Shown: positions 43,001-52,000 of the stretch, one piece after another
How positions within the stretch are numbered: position 1 is the stretch's first letter
How the letters are laid out: each line of letters begins with the position of its first letter
Source of the DNA: Sporocytophaga myxococcoides DSM 11118
Lineage (GTDB): Bacteria > Bacteroidota > Bacteroidia > Cytophagales > Cytophagaceae
Assembly: GCF_000426725.1 (NCBI RefSeq)
Contig: NZ_KE384560.1
Location: 186,001-250,000, forward strand
Length of the DNA: 64,000 nucleotides
Direction of reading: 5' to 3'
Notes under the pieces: model-generated
Told to the model about the DNA's origin: nothing
Seen by the model: the letters and a program-made list of their open reading frames with translations, nothing else
The model's database searches: none
Position numbers and translations under genes: made by a program

Positions 43001-46000
43001 TACCACAGGTAAACAGGTTCAATATTCTCAAGATATTGCTATTATTGGGATGTCAGGTCGTTATCCTAAATCAAAAAATCTTGATGAGCTGTGGACGAAT
43101 CTGGTGCAGGGAAAAGATTGCATTGAAACCATTCCGGATGCTCGTTTTAATCAGCGTATGCATAGTGAATTCACTAAGAAATACAGAAGTGGATTTATTG
43201 ATGATGTAGATAGGTTTGATTCTATGTTCTTTAATATTTCTCCTAGAGAAGCTGAAATAATGGATCCCCAGGAAAGACATTTTCTTGAGGTCGCATGGGA
43301 GGCAATTGAAGATGCTGGCTATTATCCTGAAACTTTGACCAAGGGAAATGAATCCAGAAACATTGGAGTCTTCGTTGGGGCAGTATGGAATATGTACCAG
43401 ATGATTGGTGTTGAGGAAAAACTGGCAGGAAATAATGTAACCCCAAATTCATTCTTCTGGAGTATAGCCAACCGAGTTTCCTACTGGATGAATTTCACCG
43501 GTACAAGCTTAACATTAGATACTGCATGTTCTTCTAGTTTGACAGCAGTTTATCTGGCCTGCGAAGCAATTAATAATGGAAGTTGTTCAGCCGCTATTGT
43601 AGGAGGAGTAAATCTTGATTTGCATCAAAGCAAATGGGACATCGATTGGGCAGGAGGTGTAGGAGCATTGTCAAAAGACGGAGTTTGCCGTACTTTTGGA
43701 AATGGTGCTAATGGTTATGTTCCTGGCGAAGGAGTAGGAGCTCTGCTTCTCAAGCCATTAGATAAAGCTATCAAAGATGGTGATAATATACACGGAGTTA
43801 TTAAAAGTGCAGCTGTAAATCATGGCGGTAAAACAAGTGGGTACCTTGTCCCAAATCCGCATGCGCAGACTAAGCTAATACAAGCAGCTCTGGAAAAAGG
43901 TAAGATAGACGCTCGTAGTATTGGTTACATTGAGGCTCATGGCACAGGAACCGAATTGGGAGACCCCGTTGAAATTTCAGGACTGACCAATGCTTTTAAA
44001 GATTACCATGTAGAGAATGAGAGTTGCTCAATTGGTTCAATAAAAACCAATATCGGTCACTTGGAGGCTGCAGCAGGTATCGTGGGTGTGCAAAAAGTAC
44101 TGTTAATGATGAAACACTCTCAGCTTGTTCCGTCCTTACATTCTTCGCAATTAAATGAATTTATAGATTTTAAAAATTCTCCTTTTTATGTCGAACAAAC
44201 TGTAGAAGCTTGGAAGACAAAAGAAGTGGATGGGGTATCTTTCCCTCTTAGAGCAGGGGTAAGCTCTTTTGGCGCAGGAGGGGCGAATGCACATGTCATT
44301 GTAGAAAAGTATGAACCTTTGGTTCAGGACAAAGATGAATCGACTTCTGAGCCAAGCATATTAATCTTTCCTCTTTCTGCCAGAAATGAGGATCAGCTGC
44401 GCGAAATGGCAGTTAGATTAAGAAATTATATTCAGCATAACCTCACTCAAGTCTCTCTTCAATTAAGATTGAATGATATTTCTTACACTTTACAAATAGG
44501 AAGGAAATCATTTGATTATCGTTTGGCTATTATTGCTGGAACTATAGAAGAATTAGTTGGGAAACTAAATTTGTTTGTTGAAGGAAAAAAAGGTGAAGGT
44601 ATCGTTCTTGGTCAAAAACAAAATGCAGAAGGAATAACCAAGTTGTTAAATCGTAAAGAGAAGGATGAATTTATAAACTTGCTTTCTCAAAGCCAGGATC
44701 CTCAAAAACTCGCACAAATATGGGTTGATGGATTATTAAATGATTGGCAAGGTTTTCAAGGCTCAAAGACGGGAAGAAGAATATCTTTACCAACATACCC
44801 TTTTGCTGACAAGCGTCATTGGATTGGGAAGTCCAAAATTACTGCTTTACCTGTCCTATCGCAGAGTGTGAACTCTCAATTAGCTCTACCTCAAACACCT
44901 CAGACTATTATTGAAGAGGAATTCTCAAAACTTTACTATTCACACGATTGGGAAAGATCCTCTTTTGATAAAGAAAAGATATCGCATAACAAGTTAGATT
45001 CTATTTTGATTTTTGATTTTGATGAAACACTTCGTAATCTTTATCATGATCGTTTAAATAAAGCAGATTCTAGGCATGTCATATTGGTGCAACCCGGTGA
45101 TTCCTATCAAGAGTTAGAAAACTTTACATATAGAATTAATCCACGAAATCCGCAGGATTACACTCAGCTTTTCAAATCTATAACTCAAAATAATCAGTCC
45201 GTTGGAAAAATTTGTTTTGCCTGGCCAATGGCTTCATTCTACTGTGAGGAAAGTTTAGATAAAACAAGCCAATACAAAGAAAACTATATAAATGAATCAT
45301 TAGAGAAAGGTGTTTATTCCTTCCTTTATCTCTGTCAATCTCTTATTGAACAAAAGCCTAAAGAAAAGATCCAGCTTCTTTATGTTTATCTGGGAGCTAA
45401 AGATGTTCCTCAACCTCATAATGAGGCCATCAATGGATTTACGAGGTCGCTTCAGATAGAAAATCCAAAGCTGTATTGTAAAACACTTGAAATCCAACAA
45501 GAGAAGAACGATTTAAACAGTGTTTTAGATGCTGTTCTAGCTGAGCTTCATCCAGAGACTCAAGAGACGATGACAGTTCGCTATGTAGAAGATGATCGTT
45601 ATGTGAGAAAACTTAAACAGCTCAATATTGAAGAAATTGAATCTTCACAAAGTACGGTATTAAAAGAAAATGGAGTTTATATCATCACAGGAGGTGCAGG
45701 TGGGCTAGGCTTTATTTTCGCAGAGTTTTTAGCTAAACGATTTAAAGCAAAACTAGTACTTACAGGACGATCCAAGCCATCTTCAGAAATCGAATCAAAG
45801 ATTGATGAACTAAGAAAGTCAGGAGCAGAAGTTTTATATGTGTCAGCAGATATATCAAAGAGAGAAGATGTTAAGAGCCTTGTTGAAGCTGCCAAATCTC
45901 AATTTGGAGAGATTAATGGAATAATTCACGCTGCAGGTGTTTTGAGAGATTCCTTCATCAGGAATAAAAAGCATGAGGAGATGGAAGCTGTTTTTGCTCC

Positions 46001-49000
46001 AAAAATATTTGGAACATTATTTCTGGATGAAGAAACTAAAAATGAAAAGCTGGATTTCTTTGTCATGTTCTCTTCTCTTGCTGCTATTGGAGGGAACGCA
46101 GGACAGTGTGACTATTCTTTTGCCAATCATTTCATGGATACCTATGCTATCAGACGAAAATCGCTTGAGATAGCTGGAGAAAGAAGTGGAAGATCATTGA
46201 GCTACAATTGGTCCCTATGGGCTGATGGTGGAATGAAGATTGATGAGCAAACGGAGATTTTCTTTAAAAAGAATTTAGGGATAAAGCCATTGAGCAAAGA
46301 AGTCGGAATAGATGCATTTGTGAAAGGGCTTTCAATGAATAAGTCTCATGTTGCGGCTTTAGATGGGGTTCAAGAAAAAATAGAGCTTGCATGGGGGTTA
46401 AGAAAGAAAGAATCTTCAGTACAGCCTTTAGGTGGAGTATCTGAACAATCTTCATCCGTATCGGAAGGTCCGCGAATGAATGATGAGGAAATCTCTTCTC
46501 TCGTTTTGAAAGAATTGTCGCAAATGGTGATGGGATTTCTTAAGCTTGATGCGGAAGATATTGGTCTGGATCAAATTTTATCTGATTTAGGATTTGATTC
46601 GATTGGTATGACTGCATTTGCCAATACAATAAATGAAAAGTATCAACTTGAAATCACTCCGGTACTTTTCTTTGAATATCCATCGATCAATGAGATTACA
46701 AGGTACCTGTGCAGTGAATGCAGAAATGAAGTGTTGAGAGTTTATCAGGTCTCAAATACACCGATCGTTGCAGTTAACAGATCAATACAGCCAGCATTGG
46801 CATCAACGGATAGCCAGATGACTGAGACTTTATCCAAATCTGATTCAGGACGAAACCTTTCTAAGGTTGACCATTCTCTTGAGAGCCTTTCAAACAGCAA
46901 TACATTTTCTCCAACACGTCGTTTTGTTGACATGCCTATCGCCATTGTGGGAATGAGCGGTGTCATGCCTCAATCTGATGATATGGAGGAATTCTGGCAG
47001 AATTTGTTAGAAGGTCAGGATATGGTTACTGTAATACCGAGAGATCGTTGGAATTGGGAAGAATATGATGGGGATCCTTTTAAAGAAAGTCATAAAACTT
47101 ACTCCAAATGGGGAGGCTTTATGAAAGAGGTTGATAAGTTTGATCCTCTTTTCTTTGGAATTTCACCTAAGGAAGCTGAAATGATGGATCCTCAGCAAAG
47201 GATCTTTTTGGAGACTGTCTGGAAAACCATTGAACATTCTGGTCACAAGGTTTCAGAATTATCAGGTACAAGAACCGGCTTGTTTGTTGGTGCGTCCTAT
47301 AGAGATTATTTAGATCTGTTTATTACTTCTGATATCGAACTTGATGGATATTCCGCAACTGGAAACACCTTATCTATTCTGGTTAATAGAATTTCCTTCC
47401 TACTCAATCTCCGTGGCCCGAGTATCTCATTGGATACGGCTTGTTCAAGCAGCTTAATTGCTATACATCGCGCAGTTGAAGCAATTCATACGGGGAGCTG
47501 TGATATGGCAATTGCAGGAGGTATCCAGACAATGTTAACTCCAGCTGCACATATGTCTTTGGCAAGCGCAGGAATGCTAAGTAGAGATGGAAAATGTAAG
47601 ACCTTTGATAAGCGTGCTGATGGATATGTGAGGGGAGAAGGCTCCGGAGCTATTTTCCTTAAACCTTTAGCAATGGCTCAGGCTGACGGAGATCATATAT
47701 ATGCTGTTATTAAGTCAACTGTGGAAAATCATGGTGGACGTGTAACAACTCTTACTGCACCTAATCCCAATGCGCAAGCAGAATTACTGGTCGAGGCTTA
47801 TGAGAAAGCGCATATTGATCCAATGACTGTTGGATACATTGAATGTCACGGCACAGGGACAAGCCTGGGTGATCCAATTGAAATTCAAGGTTTGAAGAAA
47901 GCATTTTCAGAATTATATAGAAAATATCAAAAAGGCCCTGTCGAAAAGCCGCACTGTGGTTTAGGAACAGTGAAAAGTAATATCGGCCACTTGGAAATTG
48001 CGGCTGGAATTGCAGGGGTACTAAAGGTAGTATTAGCAATACAGCATAAACAAATTCCTGCCTCACTCCACCTTGAGGAAATCAACCCTTACATTAATCT
48101 TAAAGATAGTCCTTTTTATATAGTAAATAAAGCCATGCCTTGGGAGGCTATAAAGTGCGAAGGCGGCGTTCTCCTTCCTCGCAGGGCTGGTGTTAGTTCT
48201 TTTGGATTCGGAGGCGTGAATGGACATATTGTATTAGAAGAATATATACCATCCAATCATCAATCATCGAATCAGAATGACACGTTGCAATTGATTGTTC
48301 TTTCTGCAAAAAATGATGATAGGCTTAAAGCATATGTTAAGACAATGCTAGAGTATGTCGAGAAGCAGGAAGTAAATCTTGCAGACTTTGCTTATACCTT
48401 GCAGGTGGGAAGAGATGCAATGTCCGAAAGGTTGGCGTTGGTTGTTTCAAATTTTGAAAGTTTAAAAGATAAATTCAGGAATTTTCTTCAAGGTACAAAG
48501 GGTGTAGATGGTATATTCCATGATAGCACCAATGGAAAGAAGGTTGGAACAGGTGGAATTATTAATGAAAATTCTATTCAAACCGCAGTAGAGAAACAGG
48601 ATCTTATTAAGTTGGCTGAGCTTTGGGTTTCTGGAGCTGAAATTGACTGGAACTTGTTAGATAGAAAAGGAAATAGCAAGAGAGTTGGTTTGCCAACTTA
48701 TCCTTTTGCAAGAGAACAATATTGGCTATCGATCCCTCAAGGTAAAATTTCTGAGGAAGATCACGGTCATCATGATTCAGCTAAAACAGCAATCCTGCAT
48801 TCCTTAGTACATAGTAATGTCTCCACTTTAAGAGAGCAGAAATTCTCCACGAAATTCACTGGTAAAGAATTTTATTTTGAAGACTACATTGCAAATGCTC
48901 AAAAAATCTTGCCATGGGTTGCTTGTTTAGAAATGGCGAAAGTTGCAGGTGAGCTATCAGGTGAAACACCAGTTAAGTTTATCAGGAATATAGTTTGGGA

Positions 49001-52000
49001 AAATTCACTTACTATTAGTAAGGACGATAAGGATGGAAGAGAAGTGACAGTATCGCTGATTCCTAAACATAATGATGTTGAGTTTGTATTGGCTAATATT
49101 GGCAATGAAGAGCCGATTATTCATTGCAAAGGTAAACTCTCTTATTCAGGTAATATATCTGATTCACAAGTTTTGGATATTGCTGAAATTCAAGAGCGTT
49201 GTCCAGAAGAGATTCTGAAAGGAAAGGAGCTTTATTCTTTTTTAAGCAGCTCTGGCCTGAAGTTAGGGAAAAGTTTTCAAATGGTTGAAAGAGTATATGC
49301 AAACCAATCTGAGTCACTTGCCATTATTGAGTTGGGTGAGAAGCAGCTATCTCAAGCTAATCTAAATTCAATTGTACTTGATGGAGCTCTTCAGTCTGCT
49401 ATTGCAGGTTTCATAAAGAAAAGTCAAAAGCAAATACCAATTGGTGTTCCATTGTCAGCCAGCGAAGTGCAGTTTTTACATCCTTTAATTGATGTGGCTT
49501 ATGGATATGCTACCTGGTCAGTTGATAGTTCTGAGAACGTTCAAAGTATTCCCAAAATGAACCTTTATCTTTTAAATAAAGATGGAAAAGTTTTGGTAAG
49601 AATAAAGAATTTATCAACTAAGCCTTTAGAAGTGAGAAGTGGGACTCTTGTAGAGAAAATGTTCTTGCATAACGTGTGGAAAGAGTTATCAATTCCATTT
49701 ATAAATGCAGAACGATCTTTGGGACATATTCTGGTATTTGACCAATCTGATGAGATTCGTGATGCAATGGAGCAGCGATTTAAGAACCTTATTCCAAATG
49801 GTTCTCATATCAATCAGGTTAAAATAGGTTCTTCATATAAAGAATTGGACAATAAAGCTTATGAGATAAATCCTGAGGATCCAAATGATTATCAGAGATT
49901 GTTTTATTCTCTGGCAAAGAAGGATGTATTACCAGAAAATATTGTTTACCTGTGGGCTGAAAAAGACTTTGTTTCTGAAAAGGGAAGTTTAAAAAACAGC
50001 TTGAAGAAAGGGGTATTTTCTCTTCTGTTCCTAAGTCAAGCTTTAATGCAAGTACTAAAAGAACAGAGCAGGCAACAAAAAACAAAACTACTGTATTTTT
50101 ATCCATGTAGTCAGACTGATCTGCAACCGCATCATGAGGCTATTAGCGGGTTTGCAAAATGTCTGCATGTTGAGAACCCTAATTATATATATAAAACCAT
50201 TGAAATAGGAAAACAAAATTTATCCAAAGAACTACACTCAGTAGATGTTTTAGATTTTATTTTACCTGAATTGAAAGACGAATCAAGTATCGAAATTCGC
50301 TATCAGGAAGGGAAACGACTTGTGAAGAAAGTTGAAGAGTTTGTTCTTGATCCTTCAAAGGAAAAGAGTTTGAAAGATAGAGGTGTTTATATTATTACAG
50401 GAGGATTAGGAGCGCTTGGATTAATTTTCGCGAAATATATCGCTGAGCAAACAAAAGCTCGCTTAGTACTGACAGGCCGTTCTGCTCTTCGATCAGAACA
50501 GAAAGAGAAGATAATGGAACTGGAATCTCTGGGCTCTGAAGTTGTATACTTTGCAACAGACATTGCTGAATATGCATCTGTTGAGCGATTGGTAAAGGAT
50601 GTCAAATCTCACTACGGAGAAATTAATGGAATCATTCATTGCGCTGGTGTTTTAAGAGATTCTTTAATTCTCAACAAAACTTCGGAAGATATGGAGGCGG
50701 TATATGCCTCTAAAGTTTATGGTACTTGTCATCTGGATGAAGCTACAAAAGATGAAAGCCTTGACTTCTTTGCACTATTTTCTTCTATCACAGCAGTAGG
50801 TGGTAATGCTGGTCAAAGTGATTATGGTTATGCAAATAGCTTCATGGATAATTTTGTTAATTATCGAAATCAGTTGGTTAAGACTCAAAAGCGATTGGGC
50901 AAAACGATTACCTTCAACTGGCCTTTATGGAAAGATGGAGCAATGCAGATTGATGAGCAGAAAGAGGCTTTCCTCGAAAAGGCTAAGGGAATTAAGGTAA
51001 TGGGAATTGAAACGGGGCTGGATACATTTGAAAGAGCATTGGCAAATGATTGTAGCCAGGTTCTTGTACTTGAGGGAAACTTGCAAAAAATAAGAAAATC
51101 TGTAGGCGTTCAAGGTGAAGATGTAAATGAAGATAAAGGAAAGGTTAAGTCAGAAACCACTAAGGAAGTTATTATAGAAGATGTAGTGGTGAAGGATAAA
51201 GAGTTGCTTACTATTGTCAAAAGGGATCTGTTACAATTAGTGATAAAGATCTCTGGAATAAAGAAGGAACAATTTTCATATGATGTTGATATGAGTCAAT
51301 ATGGTTTTGACTCAATCAGTTTGATGAAATTTTTCCGTGAAATTAGCCAGCAATATTCAATAGACTTAAGTCCCGCTGTCTTCTATGAATACCCTACTTT
51401 TAATGCTTTAAGTCAATTCCTGAGTGAAACTTATAAGCATCAGCTAAGTGAGTATTACGTTGAAGATTTGAAAAAGGCGGTATCTCATATAAAAGCAGAT
51501 CCAAATTCAACTATATCTCCAACGATTAAAAAAGAAATATCAAAATCTCAAAATAGATTTGCAAGAAGATCAGGCTTTTCAAAAATGTATGATTCTGATT
51601 CATCCATTGCTATAGTGGGTATGAGTGGTGTGATGCCTCAGTCTGCTGACTTAACCGAATTTTGGGATAATATAGTTGCTGAAAGAGATTTGATTACTGA
51701 AATACCTTCTGATCGTTGGGATTGGAAAGCATTTCAAGTCAATTCTCCAAATGGAAAAAATGAAACCAGTTCAAAATGGGGTGGCTTTATGAAAGAGGTT
51801 GATAAGTTTGATCCTGCCTTTTTCGGTATTTCCACAACCGAGGCTAAGTATATGGATCCCCAGCAAAGGATCTTTTTAGAAACAGTCTGGAAAACAATTG
51901 AAGATGCGGGTCATCGTCCTTCTGAATTAGCCGGAACTAAAACTGGAGTTTTTGTGGGGGTGGGGTCAATGGATTATGCAGATGTAGTAAAAGAAAGTGA

